From Gammaproteobacteria bacterium UBA6173 (GTDB lineage: Bacteria > Pseudomonadota > Gammaproteobacteria > Pseudomonadales > Pseudohongiellaceae), in contig DITX01000130.1 in the NCBI GenBank assembly GCA_002422225.1, positions 1-6,256 of the forward strand: a stretch of 6,256 nt of DNA. The letters are read 5' to 3'. Positions 5,809 to 6,256 of this stretch are shown here, one piece after another. The position numbers and the translations under genes are program-made. Numbering within the stretch: position 1 is the first letter of the stretch; every line of letters starts with the position of its first letter. The notes beneath the pieces are model-generated. The model saw nothing but the letters and a program-made list of their open reading frames with translations, searched no databases and was not told the DNA's origin.

Positions 5809-6234
5809 CATGCCCTGGCGGATGTAACTCAGGTTGCGTTCGGTAAGCAGAATCTCGACTTGCAGCTGCGCGAGGTCACCAATCAGGAACAGCTGTGAAT
5901 TGGGGCCGGCAATCTGCCCGCGTTCGGCATTGCGCAAACCAATGGTTCCGCTGGTCGGCGCACGCACGATGGTGCGATCGAGTTCCATCTGCCGTTCTTG
6001 AAGTTGCGACTCTGATTGTCGTAGCTGCGCTTTGCGCAGATCAAGATCAGCTTGGGCAACAGCAACTTGCCCACGAATAGTGTCCTTAGATAACGGTTTG
6101 ATTGCGTGCGGTTACTTGACCGGTCAGACGCTCTTCCAACTGCAGGCACCCACAAAAACAACGGCTACCAACAAGCACACATTAAGCGGTCGAATGAACA
6201 GTTTATGCGGAGTGTCAGTGAACAACTTGATCAT
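5809..6234 (-). pseudogene. RND membrane-fusion (periplasmic adaptor) lipoprotein remnant
   Basis: Adaptors of this type bridge an RND permease to an outer-membrane channel. The start ATG (6234-6232) opens MIKLFTDTPHKLFIRPLN, followed by a hydrophobic stretch VCLLVAVVFVGAC with a lipobox-like cysteine at 6144-6142. That frame stops at TGA 6126-6124. An overlapping frame gives QLEERLTGQVTARNQTVI, the usual first beta-strand of a mature adaptor, and stops at 6088-6086. A third frame gives SKDTIRGQVAVAQADLDL, a coiled-coil (QLRQSESQLQERQMELDRT), the lipoyl half IVRAPTSGTIG, and part of the beta-barrel ending LSYIRQGM. It then runs in frame straight into the permease. So at least three deletions are implied: after the lipobox, between TVI and SKD (first lipoyl half and much of the hairpin), and from the barrel to the permease N-terminus. 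The frame is otherwise well preserved. The original order was adaptor then permease in one operon. Confidence 0.8.
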
Positions 6235-6256
6235 GTTTTAAATCTCGTGACATCGG

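Noticed and set aside
1..6256. tRNA, rRNA, CRISPR array, insertion-sequence ends or transposase
   Set aside because: No cloverleaf-like arrangement, regularly spaced short repeats, transposase frame or terminal inverted repeats with target duplications were seen on either strand by eye.

Overview
The window looks like an accessory, partly decaying stretch of a Gammaproteobacterium. This placement rests on the style of the HipA/HipB pair, the RND efflux proteins, and a secreted LCCL/fibronectin-type protein. No rRNA, tRNA or other firm taxonomic marker is present, so it is tentative. Composition is mixed: the left ~1.4 kb and the 3.0-3.48 kb stretch are visibly AT-richer than the hip and efflux regions, which suggests blocks of different history.

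Layout from left to right. (1) Positions 1-868, minus strand: the N-terminal 289 residues of an intact secreted protein with a signal peptide and an LCCL-like domain, a fibronectin-III-like domain, then the start of a second LCCL-like domain; it runs off the left edge. (2) A 199-bp divergent intergenic region with overlapping inverted repeats (971-1010) that could be an operator. (3) Positions 1068-1460, plus strand: a 130-residue XRE-type helix-turn-helix protein of unknown role. (4) Positions 1495-2994, minus strand: a hipBA-type toxin-antitoxin operon with an intact hipB antitoxin. The hipA kinase is broken by an internal deletion of roughly 60 codons (removing the glycine/serine loop region) and by two further small frameshifts. 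(5) Positions 2995-3285: an AT-rich divergent regulatory region with a hipBA promoter candidate, operator-like repeats and two hairpins. (6) Positions 3286-3480, plus strand: a 64-residue protein with two predicted membrane helices whose 3' end overlaps the next gene tail to tail. (7) Positions 3452-6234, minus strand: wreckage of an RND efflux operon. It starts with the lipoprotein signal of a membrane-fusion protein, continues through several pieces of that protein, passes directly into an RND inner-membrane permease missing about a quarter of its length, and ends with an intact C-terminal half of the permease.

How the parts work together. The original efflux unit (periplasmic adaptor plus proton-driven permease) cannot work as encoded. 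The toxin half of hipBA is dead while the antitoxin, which normally represses its own promoter, is kept. Genes likely still functional are the secreted LCCL protein, the helix-turn-helix protein, hipB and the small membrane protein. The most striking raw-sequence features are a perfect 40-bp palindrome inside the permease remnant and the recurring pattern of internal deletions with well-preserved flanks in unrelated genes.
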